This document shows, in pieces, positions 17,172 through 25,265 of a DNA stretch of 45,763 nucleotides. Source of the DNA: JANMMJ01 sp964543235 (GTDB lineage Bacteria > Pseudomonadota > Alphaproteobacteria > Rhizobiales > Aestuariivirgaceae); contig CAZIXE010000029.1 of NCBI GenBank assembly GCA_964543235.1, forward strand, positions 1-45,763, read 5' to 3'. The position numbers and the translations under genes are program-made. The first letter of the stretch is position 1; each line of letters opens with the position of its first letter. A model generated the notes under the pieces. It made no database searches, was not told the origin of the DNA, and saw only the letters and a program-made list of their open reading frames with translations.

Positions 17172-17185
17172 AAACAGCGCTGTTT
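17172..17185. promoter_or_regulatory. 14-bp palindrome upstream of hbd
   Basis: AAACAGCGCTGTTT is a perfect 14-bp palindrome 90 bp before the 3-hydroxybutyryl-CoA dehydrogenase start. Its symmetry suggests a dimeric repressor site, for example of the TetR type, but no regulator gene is adjacent. Confidence 0.35.
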
Positions 17186-17275
17186 TTGTCGATGCTGCAC
17201 GTGCGAAATCCACTTGCGGGAGGCGCTGGGGCGATATAGGCTCCGGCGCCTTTATCACTTGGATTTTTGAACAAG

Positions 17276-18151
17276 ATGCAAATCAAGAAAGTCGGCGTCA
17301 TTGGCGCCGGTCAGATGGGCAACGGGATCGCCCATGTCTGCGCCCTCGCTGGGTATGACGTCGGCCTCTATGACATACTGCCGGCCCGTGTCGAGGCAGG
17401 CTTGGCGACCATCAACGGCAATCTTGCCCGCCAGGTGAAATCCGGGCGTATCACCGAGGCTGACCGCGAGGCCGCCCTGAAGCGCATTGTGCCCGTGGCG
17501 TCTTTCGAGGGATTTGGCGATTACGACCTGGTGATCGAGTCGGCTGTTGAGGACGAACAGGTCAAACGCAAGATCTACCAATCCCTCTGTCCGCATCTCT
17601 CGCCCAAGGCCCTGCTCGGAACCAACACGTCATCGATTTCCATCACACGCCTTGCCGCCGCGACCGACCGGCCTGAAAAATTCATGGGCATTCACTTCAT
17701 GAATCCGGTGCCGGTCATGGAACTGGTCGAACTGATCCGTGGCATCGCCACCGAGGATGCGACCTTTGCGGCGGTCAAGGATTTCACCCTCTCCCTGCAC
17801 AAGACCATCGCCGTCTCCGAGGATTTCCCCGCTTTCATCGTCAACCGCATCCTGCTGCCGATGATCAACGAGGCGGTCTATACGCTTTACGAGGGCGTGG
17901 GCAATGTCGAGGCCATCGACACGGCCATGAAGCTGGGAGCGCGCCATCCCATGGGCCCGCTGGAGCTTGCCGATTTCATCGGCCTCGACACCTGCCTGTC
18001 GGTGATGCAGGTGCTTTACGAGGGCCTCGCCGACTCGAAATACCGACCCTGCCCGCTCCTGGTGAAGTATGTCGAAGCCGGCTGGCTTGGCCGCAAGACC
18101 AACCGCGGCTTCTACGACTATCGCGGCGAGAAGCCGGTGCCCACCCGGTAG
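17276..18151 (+). CDS. 3-hydroxybutyryl-CoA dehydrogenase
   Basis: 291 residues. It oxidises 3-hydroxyacyl-CoA with NAD(P) in the butanoate/PHB and beta-oxidation routes. The Rossmann loop GAGQMG (residues 10-15), the NTSSISIT segment with the catalytic serine, the catalytic His140 in GIHFMNPVPVMELVE and the C-terminal GRKTNRGFYDY ending are all present. The ATG at 17276 is used rather than a TTG nine bases earlier. It is probably transcribed from its own promoter, being cut off from etfBA by the opposite-strand band-7 gene. It converges with tlpA, with 15 bp between them. Confidence 0.95.
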   Translation: MQIKKVGVIGAGQMGNGIAHVCALAGYDVGLYDILPARVEAGLATINGNLARQVKSGRITEADREAALKRIVPVASFEGFGDYDLVIESAVEDEQVKRKIYQSLCPHLSPKALLGTNTSSISITRLAAATDRPEKFMGIHFMNPVPVMELVELIRGIATEDATFAAVKDFTLSLHKTIAVSEDFPAFIVNRILLPMINEAVYTLYEGVGNVEAIDTAMKLGARHPMGPLELADFIGLDTCLSVMQVLYEGLADSKYRPCPLLVKYVEAGWLGRKTNRGFYDYRGEKPVPTR

Positions 18152-18166
18152 GTTGCGGCGCCAGGC

Positions 18167-18820
18167 TCAGCTCAGCTTGCCCTCGGCCAGTGCCGCCTTG
18201 ATCAGCGTAACGGCTTCGGGGCTCGACCAGTCCGCAGGCCCCAGCATCCGGCCGACCTCCCGCCCCTGGCGATCGATCAGCAGCGTCGCCGGCAGGCCGA
18301 CGGCCTGGATCGCGTAGAGCGTCTGTGCCGACTTGTCGACATAGAGCTTGAGTGCCGTCGCTCCCGTTTCGATGAGGAAAGCCGCCGAGGCCTCGATCCC
18401 CTTGCGGTCGACGCTGATCGCCACCACCTCGAATTCGGGTGAGCCCAGCATTTCCTGAAGCTTGGCCAGATCGGGCATTTCCTTCCGGCACGGCGCACAC
18501 CAGGTCGCCCACAGATTGAGCAGGACGACGCGTCCCCGCCATTGCTCGATGGAAACCTGCTGGCCGTCTTCGTTAAGGAACACCAGGTCGGGTAGCACCT
18601 CGCGCTGCGGTTTGATCACAAAGGCCGCAAGCGCTCCGCGCGCCAGTTCCCGGGTCACTGCGGAAGGCGGCGTCGCCACCACCGCCGCAGTCTCCGCCGA
18701 TGCCTCGGCACTGCTTTGCGCGTCCACCTTGCTTTCGTCGCTGCGAAGCACGTAAATGCCGGCAACTCCGGCAATGACGCCCACCGCCGCGCCTGTGGCA
18801 ATGCTGAACTTCATCGGCAT
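18167..18820 (-). CDS. tlpA: TlpA-type membrane-anchored thioredoxin
   Basis: 217 residues. An N-terminal membrane anchor (about 5-26) and a short linker precede a periplasmic thioredoxin fold (about 72-215) with the active site WATWCAPCRKEMPDL (Cys108, Cys111). TlpA reduces periplasmic targets such as the CuA site of cytochrome oxidase or copper chaperones. It is divergent from argH with only 42 bp between the starts, an arrangement conserved in Rhizobiales. Confidence 0.93.
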   Translation of the reverse strand: MPMKFSIATGAAVGVIAGVAGIYVLRSDESKVDAQSSAEASAETAAVVATPPSAVTRELARGALAAFVIKPQREVLPDLVFLNEDGQQVSIEQWRGRVVLLNLWATWCAPCRKEMPDLAKLQEMLGSPEFEVVAISVDRKGIEASAAFLIETGATALKLYVDKSAQTLYAIQAVGLPATLLIDRQGREVGRMLGPADWSSPEAVTLIKAALAEGKLS

Positions 18821-18862
18821 GGGACGCTCTCCGGGTCAGACTGGGATCGAAAGTGCGCGAAA

Positions 18863-20245
18863 ATGACTAACAAAATGTGGGGCGGCCGGTTTGCCTCGGG
18901 TCCGGATGCCATCATGGAGGAAATCAATGCCTCTATCGGCTTTGACCGGCGCCTGTTCGCACAGGACATCGCCGGCTCCAAGGCGCACGCGGCAATGCTC
19001 GCCAAGCAGGGCATCATCTCGAAGAACGATGCGGCGGAAATTGGGCGGGGCCTCGACGCCGTGGCCGCTGAGCTCGCCAGCGGGAAGTTCAAGTTCTCGC
19101 GCGCCCTCGAAGACATACATATGAACGTCGAGTCCCGTCTCAGGGGCTTGATCGGCGAGCCCGCCGGCCGGCTCCACACGGCACGTTCGCGCAACGACCA
19201 GGTGGCGACCGATTTCCGGCTCTATGTCCGTGATGCCATCGACCATCTAGACGATCAGCTTAAGGACCTGCAGCTGGCGCTCGCCGAGAAGGCGGCAGCC
19301 CATTCCGCTGCAATCATGCCGGGCTTCACCCACCTTCAGGTTGCCCAGCCCATCACTTTCGGCCATCACTGTCTGGCCTATGTCGAGATGTTCGCCCGCG
19401 ACCGCTCGAGACTTTCCGATGCGAGGCGGCGCATGAACGAGAGTCCCTTGGGCGCTGCGGCTCTTGCCGGCACCTCATTTCCCATCGACCGCGCCATGAC
19501 CGCACGCGCGCTCGGCTTTGACCGGCCGATGCGCAACTCCCTCGATGCCGTCGCCGACCGCGACTTCATCCTCGAGACCCTCGCGGCCGCAGCGATCTGC
19601 GCCACGCATCTGTCGCGTCTCGCAGAGGAGATCGTCATCTGGTCGACGGCCCAGTTCCGCTTCGTCAAGCTCTCCGACCGCTTCACCACCGGCTCCTCGA
19701 TCATGCCGCAGAAACGCAATCCCGATGCCGCCGAACTGGTCCGCGCCAAGCCGGGCCGCATCCTCGGTGCCCTGACGGCCCTGCTGGTCGTCATGAAGGG
19801 CCTGCCGCTCACCTATTCCAAGGACATGCAGGAGGACAAGGAACCGGCCTTCGACGCGCTCGACAATCTCTCGCTGGCTATCGCCGCGACCGCCGGCATG
19901 ATCCGCGATCTTGAGCCCGACACCGAAGCCATGCGCACCGCCGCCGCGTCCGGCTTCTCGACGGCCACCGACCTTGCCGACTGGCTGGTGCGCAACCTTC
20001 GCATGCCATTCCGCGAGGCACATCATGTAACCGGCAGCCTCGTTGCCCTGGCCGAACAACGAGGCTGCGGACTCGCCGAGCTGCCGCTTGCCGACATGCA
20101 GAAGCTCGAGCCCCGCATAACCCGGGACGTTTACAGGGTGCTCACCGTCGAAGCTTCGGTGGCCTCCCGCCGCAGCTTTGGCGGCACTGCCCCCGCCAAT
20201 GTGCGGCGCGAAGCAAAGCGCTGGCTGAGGCTGCTCATGTCCTGA
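18863..20245 (+). CDS. argH: Argininosuccinate lyase
   Basis: 460 residues that split argininosuccinate to arginine and fumarate. The superfamily signature GSSIMPQKRNPD (catalytic serine, residues about 276-287), the HTARSRNDQVATDFRLY block and the N terminus MTNKMWGGRFASG fix the assignment. The ATG at 18863 gives the conserved terminus; the frame is open further upstream but that part overlaps tlpA. It is followed by a tiny lipoprotein gene and lysA, probably one operon. Confidence 0.98.
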   Translation: MTNKMWGGRFASGPDAIMEEINASIGFDRRLFAQDIAGSKAHAAMLAKQGIISKNDAAEIGRGLDAVAAELASGKFKFSRALEDIHMNVESRLRGLIGEPAGRLHTARSRNDQVATDFRLYVRDAIDHLDDQLKDLQLALAEKAAAHSAAIMPGFTHLQVAQPITFGHHCLAYVEMFARDRSRLSDARRRMNESPLGAAALAGTSFPIDRAMTARALGFDRPMRNSLDAVADRDFILETLAAAAICATHLSRLAEEIVIWSTAQFRFVKLSDRFTTGSSIMPQKRNPDAAELVRAKPGRILGALTALLVVMKGLPLTYSKDMQEDKEPAFDALDNLSLAIAATAGMIRDLEPDTEAMRTAAASGFSTATDLADWLVRNLRMPFREAHHVTGSLVALAEQRGCGLAELPLADMQKLEPRITRDVYRVLTVEASVASRRSFGGTAPANVRREAKRWLRLLMS

Positions 20246-20259
20246 TAGAGTGATCGAAC

Positions 20260-20373
20260 ATGTCCTTGCGAACCCTGCTCTCCGCCTTGCTGATCTGCGT
20301 GACGCTTGCGGCCTGTGGTGTCCGCGGCGATCCCAAGCCGCTCGACCCGAAGACCACAGGCGAGGCACAATAG
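20260..20373 (+). CDS. lptM: Tiny LptM-type lipoprotein
   Basis: 37 residues with a lipoprotein signal peptide (MSLRTLLSALLICVTLAAC). The lipobox LAAC places the lipidated cysteine at residue 19 and is followed by GVRGDPKPLDP, typical of the LptM/YifL family. In E. coli LptM assists assembly and disulfide maturation of the LPS translocon LptD. It is encoded between argH and lysA, as in related alphaproteobacteria, 14 bp after argH and 10 bp before lysA, and is easily missed by automatic calling because of its size. Confidence 0.85.
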   Translation: MSLRTLLSALLICVTLAACGVRGDPKPLDPKTTGEAQ

Positions 20374-20383
20374 GACCGCGGCC

Positions 20384-21658
20384 ATGCATCATTTCGCCTA
20401 CCGCAACGGCGTGCTGCATGCCGAGGATGTCGACCTGAGCATGGTTGCTGAGGAAATCGGCACCCCTTTCTACTGCTACTCCACTGCCACGCTCGAGCGC
20501 CATTATCGTGTCTTCGACGAGGCCTTCCGCGATACCGACCACCTCATCTGCTATGCCATGAAGGCTAATTCCAACCAGGCGGTCATCAAGACCATGGCCG
20601 ATCTGGGGGCAGGTGCCGACGTCGTATCCGAAGGCGAGCTGCGCCGCGCCCTCGCGGCCGGCATCCCGGCCCGCAAGATCGTCTTCTCAGGTGTCGGCAA
20701 GACCGCCCGCGAAATGGCCCTCGGCCTCAAGGAAGGAATCGCCTGTTTCAATGTCGAGTCGGAACCCGAGCTCGAACTCCTGTCGGGCGTGGCGCAGCGC
20801 ACCGGCCAGCGCGCCACTGTCTCGATCCGCGTCAATCCCAATGTCGATGCCCGGACCCATCACAAGATCACCACCGGCCGCGCCGAAGACAAGTTCGGAA
20901 TTTCCTACGCGCGCGCACCTGAAGTCTACGACCGCGCAGCGGCGCTGCCCTTCGTCGAGGTGTCTGGGATCGACATGCATATCGGCAGCCAGATTACCGA
21001 GCTTGAACCCTTCGAGCGGGCCTTCTCGCTCATGGCCGAACTTGCCCGCGAGCTGAAGGCCCGCGGTCACAACATCAGCCATCTCGACCTGGGCGGCGGC
21101 CTCGGCGTGCCCTATCGCGGCACCAACGACGTCCCTCCGCATCCGGACGAGTATGCCGCCATGGTCAGGCGCACGCTGGGCGGCCTCGGTCTTCGCCTGG
21201 TACTAGAGCCCGGGCGCATGATCGTCGGCAATGCCGGCATCCTGGTTTCGCGGATCGTTTACGTAAAGGACGGCGATGAAAAACGCTTCATCATTCACGA
21301 CGCGGCCATGAACGATCTGATCCGTCCGACGCTTTATGATGCCTATCACGAGATCATCCCGGTGCATGAGCCGGCTCCGGACACGCCGCACATGACCGCC
21401 GATCTCGTGGGTCCGATCTGCGAATCAGGCGATTATTTTGCCAAATCGCGGAAACTGCCGCAGGTTGCGGCTGGCGATCTCCTCGCAACCATGACCGCTG
21501 GCGCCTATGGCGCTGTCCTGTCTTCGACCTACAATTCTCGCCCCCTGATCGCCGAAGTTCTTGTTAAGGAAGGAAAATGGTCGCTGGTCCGGCCGCGGCA
21601 GAGCTTCGATGAACTGATCGGCCTCGATCGGTTCGCGGCGTGGCAATCTGTGCGGTAA
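20384..21658 (+). CDS. lysA: Diaminopimelate decarboxylase
   Basis: 424 residues. PLP-dependent decarboxylation of meso-diaminopimelate to lysine, the last step of lysine synthesis. The PLP lysine is K60 in YAMKANSN. The HIGSQ motif, the phosphate-binding GGGLGVPY block, EPGR and the C-terminal GPICESGDYFAK with the active-site cysteine are all seen. The start MHHFAYRNGVLHAED is typical for Rhizobiales. It is co-oriented with argH and the lptM-like gene. A short 6-bp hairpin (21653-21671) overlaps the stop codon. Confidence 0.98.
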   Translation: MHHFAYRNGVLHAEDVDLSMVAEEIGTPFYCYSTATLERHYRVFDEAFRDTDHLICYAMKANSNQAVIKTMADLGAGADVVSEGELRRALAAGIPARKIVFSGVGKTAREMALGLKEGIACFNVESEPELELLSGVAQRTGQRATVSIRVNPNVDARTHHKITTGRAEDKFGISYARAPEVYDRAAALPFVEVSGIDMHIGSQITELEPFERAFSLMAELARELKARGHNISHLDLGGGLGVPYRGTNDVPPHPDEYAAMVRRTLGGLGLRLVLEPGRMIVGNAGILVSRIVYVKDGDEKRFIIHDAAMNDLIRPTLYDAYHEIIPVHEPAPDTPHMTADLVGPICESGDYFAKSRKLPQVAAGDLLATMTAGAYGAVLSSTYNSRPLIAEVLVKEGKWSLVRPRQSFDELIGLDRFAAWQSVR

Positions 21659-21726
21659 CGGAAGATTACCGATCAATTTGAAGTGAGAGGCACGCTTTCG
21701 CCGCACTGTGTTAGTATCCGTCAACC

Positions 21727-24249
21727 ATGAGACAGAGGCTGGACGGCAAAATCCTCCAGGCCCAACTGGTGTTGGCCTGGGAAGCGATCTGGAACGCTGC
21801 ATTTCCGGCCGTCATGATCCTGGGTGGGTTTGCGCTGGCGGTTCTCTCAGGCTTGCTGGCAAGTCTCCCGGATATCATGCGCTTCTCCGCACTGGCCGTC
21901 TTTGTCATCGGCCTTGCCTGGTCGCTCAGGCCCTTCTTCCGCCTGCGCCTGCCCGACCGCGGCGCCGCCATCCGTCGCATCGAGACCGAAACGCAGTTAT
22001 CGCATCATCCCGTTGCCACCGCTTTTGACACGCTGGCCGATCCGGCACCAGAACCGGAGACGGCGCTGATCTGGCAGGCCCACAAGCTTCGCCAACTGGC
22101 AGGTCTCAAGAACCTGAAATCGGGACCGCCCCGCTCGGCGTGGAAGCGGCTCGATCCCTACGCCGCCCGCCTGCCACTGGCGCTCGCGTTGCTCGCGAGC
22201 CTGTTACTCTACCGCGGTGACCCGGCGGGCAGCCTGGCCGATGCGCTCCGCGTGGCCCCCCCGCCCGCCGCCATAACCGTGAGTCTCGATGCCTGGATCA
22301 AACCGCCCGCCTACACCGCGAAACCGCCATTGATGCTGACCAGCGAGGCCACGCTGCAGCGCCTGGCGGAAAATCCCGAGCTCCTTGTTCCTGAGAATTC
22401 CGTGCTGTCGGTTCGCGTTCACAATGCTGGTGAGCCGGAGCTTGCACTCTATGAGTTGCTCCCCACTGGCGAGGCCGGCGAGGCACTGGCCGGCAGCCGG
22501 GCCGGATTCAGGAGTGAAGGTGCGGCCTCCCAGGCCACTCTCAAGCTCGACCGGCCCATGCGCGTGGTGGTACGCGACGGCAGGACCGGTCTTGCCGACT
22601 GGCAGTTTGCCCTCATCCCAGACGCCCCGCCCGCTGTCGCCTTTGCCAAGGACCCCGCCGGCGAGGAAGGCCGCCTCGCGGTGGCCTGGAAGGCATCCGA
22701 CGACTATGGACTTGCCCGCATCGAGCCGGAAATCGCCATTGCCGACATGCAGGAAGGCGGCATCGGCGTTGCCGGCAACGGCGTGTTCCTCTTCGATCCG
22801 CCGGAATTTCCCATCGCCCTGAAGAAGAACTCCGCCAAGGAGGCGGCCGACACCACACGTCACGACCTGACCGCGCATCCTTGGGCGGGGCTCGTCGTCG
22901 ACATAAAACTCAAGGCAAGGGACGTCGGCGGACGCGTATCGGAGACCGAAACACGTTCGGTCAAGCTGCCTGAGCGCTATTTCTTCAAGCCTTTGGCCAG
23001 AGCCCTCGTTGAGCAGCGCAAACTGCTGGTTATGAACCCCGATGAAACGATCCCCGTACAGCGCATGCTCAGGGCCTTGCTGCGCTATCCCGACGGACTG
23101 GTCGAGAAGTCCGGCCACTACATCGCCATTCGCACGGTGATTTCCCAGCTGTCGCACATCAAGAGCCACGACGACGTTCGCGCCGCCATCGACACATTGT
23201 GGAAGATTGCGCTCAATATCGAGGAGGGCGACCTCGCCGATGCCAAGGCCGAACTCGATGCGCTGCGCAAGGAGCTCGAGCGTGCCCTGGCTGAAGGCGC
23301 CTCGCCGGAGCGCATCGCCGAACTGATGCAGAAGATGCGCCAGGCGATGGATCGCTATCTCGAGCAGATGATGGCCGAGATGCAGCGGCAGCTGAAACAG
23401 AATCCCGGTGCCCTGCAGAACCAGCAGCGTCAGGCGGGGCGGGAGATCAGGCAGGAAGACCTGCAGAAGATGCTCGACATGATCGAGCGGCTGGCGCGCA
23501 ATGGCGCCAACGATGCGGCCCAGGAAATGCTGCAGCAGCTGGAAAACATCCTGAGAAACCTGCAGGCCGGCATCCCGCAGCAGATGGATGGCCAGCGCGA
23601 TTCGCCCATGGGCCAGATGCTGGACGAGCTGTCCGAACTCATGCGCCGCCAGCAGCAGTTGATGGATGACACCCAACGCCTGCCGGAGCAGGGCATGGAG
23701 GGTCAGATGGGCGAGATGCAGGAGGGCCAGGAGCCCGGCGCCCGCGGCCAGCGCCCGAGCCCCGGCGATCTCGCCGACCAGCAGCAGGCCCTCGAGCGCA
23801 TGCTCCAGGAACTCATGGACCAGATGGGCCAGAATGGCATGCAGCCACCCAATGCTCTGGGCCAGGCCGGCAAGGAAATGCAGGGCGCCACCGGTGCCCT
23901 TGGCAAGGGCGAGCGCCGCCGCGCCCTCGGAAACCAGGGCGAGGCGTTGAATCAGCTTCGCCTGGGTGCCCAAAGCATGGTGCAGCAGATGATGCAGCAG
24001 CAGGGCACCGGCGCTCAGGGCAGCCCCGGCCGCCATGGCGAAGCCCGTGGTGACGATCGCGATCCCCTTGGACGGCCTCTGCCCACCCAGGGTGAGGATT
24101 TGGGGCCTGACCGCGACATGTTGCCGTCTGAAATGGCGATTCGCCGGGCTCGCGAAATTCTCGACATGTTGAGGTCGCGTTCCAATGCCGCCGACATTCC
24201 GCGCATCGAGCGCGAATATCTGGAACGGCTGTTGCGGGGGCTTTACTGA
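21727..24249 (+). CDS. TIGR02302 (DUF4175) family membrane protein
   Basis: 840 residues, normal for this alphaproteobacterial family. Two hydrophobic helices lie near the start (about 18-60) and a third at about 142-159. A predicted extracytoplasmic region with beta-sandwich-like segments follows. From about residue 490 comes a very long helical part rich in Gln, Met and Glu (repeated LQQL, QQMMQQQG, GEMQEGQEPG) with low-complexity Gln/Gly tracts. The C terminus ends RIEREYLERLLRGLY. The function is unestablished. It always follows lysA in related genomes, suggesting a cell-envelope role, but that is inference. The stop overlaps the convergent glycosidase gene by 7 bp. Confidence 0.85.
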   Translation: MRQRLDGKILQAQLVLAWEAIWNAAFPAVMILGGFALAVLSGLLASLPDIMRFSALAVFVIGLAWSLRPFFRLRLPDRGAAIRRIETETQLSHHPVATAFDTLADPAPEPETALIWQAHKLRQLAGLKNLKSGPPRSAWKRLDPYAARLPLALALLASLLLYRGDPAGSLADALRVAPPPAAITVSLDAWIKPPAYTAKPPLMLTSEATLQRLAENPELLVPENSVLSVRVHNAGEPELALYELLPTGEAGEALAGSRAGFRSEGAASQATLKLDRPMRVVVRDGRTGLADWQFALIPDAPPAVAFAKDPAGEEGRLAVAWKASDDYGLARIEPEIAIADMQEGGIGVAGNGVFLFDPPEFPIALKKNSAKEAADTTRHDLTAHPWAGLVVDIKLKARDVGGRVSETETRSVKLPERYFFKPLARALVEQRKLLVMNPDETIPVQRMLRALLRYPDGLVEKSGHYIAIRTVISQLSHIKSHDDVRAAIDTLWKIALNIEEGDLADAKAELDALRKELERALAEGASPERIAELMQKMRQAMDRYLEQMMAEMQRQLKQNPGALQNQQRQAGREIRQEDLQKMLDMIERLARNGANDAAQEMLQQLENILRNLQAGIPQQMDGQRDSPMGQMLDELSELMRRQQQLMDDTQRLPEQGMEGQMGEMQEGQEPGARGQRPSPGDLADQQQALERMLQELMDQMGQNGMQPPNALGQAGKEMQGATGALGKGERRRALGNQGEALNQLRLGAQSMVQQMMQQQGTGAQGSPGRHGEARGDDRDPLGRPLPTQGEDLGPDRDMLPSEMAIRRAREILDMLRSRSNAADIPRIEREYLERLLRGLY

Positions 24250-24983
24250 GGCCGTGAAACGGCAACCATCGGCCCCAGCGGAAAGAGCCCGTCCGACCGG
24301 CTGCCATAATGCAGGCTGGAAATCGAACCGTCGAGGAACAGCGCGTCGCGCACACCCAGCCCATCCCTGAACAGGCTGGCGAAGGCATGGAACGTAACGG
24401 CATCTTCGGAGATCGCGAATACGACCTTGTTGCGCCCGATTACACCCACGCCATTTCGCCGCTTGAATGACGTGCTTTTACTACCGAATTTCGGGTGAAT
24501 GGCGCCATCGATCACCAGCATCGGCCCCGATTGCGTCGCATAGTCCGCTTTGATGCCTGAGCGGAGGAACGCCCCTGTCTCCATAACCCCGGCCCTGCCT
24601 TCGGCGATGTAGAAAACGCCATTGGGCTTCAGGTGGAAATTGCCGTAGCCGTCCCGCGTATTGGCTTTGCGCAAGCGCACGCCATTCTCGACATAGAGGC
24701 CGATGGGCCTGAGACCCTCGTCATACATGCCGGCATTCATGGCGAACAGTAGCTGCTCGCCCCGCCGCGCCAGCAGGCTCTGCAGCGCCGCGAATGAGCC
24801 GAGCGGCGCGCCGTCCTCGTCCGCAGCATAGAGCCTGATATCCATGCTGCTGACATCGATCGTGCAAACGGTGTAGCGGGCATCCTCGTGCACAACCGGA
24901 CGGCACAGATCCTCCTCTGCCAGCGCCGGACTCCACGCCAGCACCACCAGGATCGTCCAAAGCAGAAGACGGGCCGCCCGCAT
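24243..24983 (-). CDS. Exported phosphodiester glycosidase (NAGPA/DUF2233)
   Basis: 246 residues with a signal peptide (MRAARLLLWTILVVLAWSPALA). The NAGPA/DUF2233 domain follows, with AMNAGMYDEGLRPIGLYVENG, a SGPMLVIDGAIHPKF block and a C-terminal ALFLDGSISSLH catalytic-type motif. The domain is known from the human uncovering enzyme that removes GlcNAc from phosphodiesters and from bacterial cell-wall or exopolysaccharide enzymes. The substrate here is unknown. The ATG at 24983 is chosen since it starts the signal peptide; the frame is open 24 codons further upstream. Its 3' end overlaps the convergent TIGR02302 gene by 7 bp. Confidence 0.85.
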   Translation of the reverse strand: MRAARLLLWTILVVLAWSPALAEEDLCRPVVHEDARYTVCTIDVSSMDIRLYAADEDGAPLGSFAALQSLLARRGEQLLFAMNAGMYDEGLRPIGLYVENGVRLRKANTRDGYGNFHLKPNGVFYIAEGRAGVMETGAFLRSGIKADYATQSGPMLVIDGAIHPKFGSKSTSFKRRNGVGVIGRNKVVFAISEDAVTFHAFASLFRDGLGVRDALFLDGSISSLHYGSRSDGLFPLGPMVAVSRPQ

Positions 24984-25265
24984 TAAACCAGACCCACCTG
25001 CCTCGACTCCCTTCGATGCCCACCAGCGCGAGCTGTGCCGGAACTGCTCATGCATTCAATTCCGTCCGACAATTCATTGGTGTGCGGCGACAAGCCACAG
25101 ATCAGCAGTTGAGTGCATGGATGTCCAGGTTGCATGTGAGGTTGTTCGTTCGCCTTTTCCGTCGCACCGGGCGACGTGAATCGCACCTGACCGTCATGGC
25201 CAGATTGCCCGGAGCTTTCCAGCGCGGACAAGACGTCATTGGGTCGCGCTGCAGCGCTGCCGGCG

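Noticed and set aside
22204..24036. 610-residue open frame antisense to the TIGR02302 gene
   Set aside because: It lies wholly inside a well-supported gene on the other strand. High GC leaves long stop-free antisense frames, and its low-complexity His/Leu-rich translation mirrors the Gln-rich repeats.
25246..25257. GCGCTGCAGCGC palindrome as a terminator of the molybdopterin gene
   Set aside because: A stem of four pairs when a loop is allowed, and no T-run follows.
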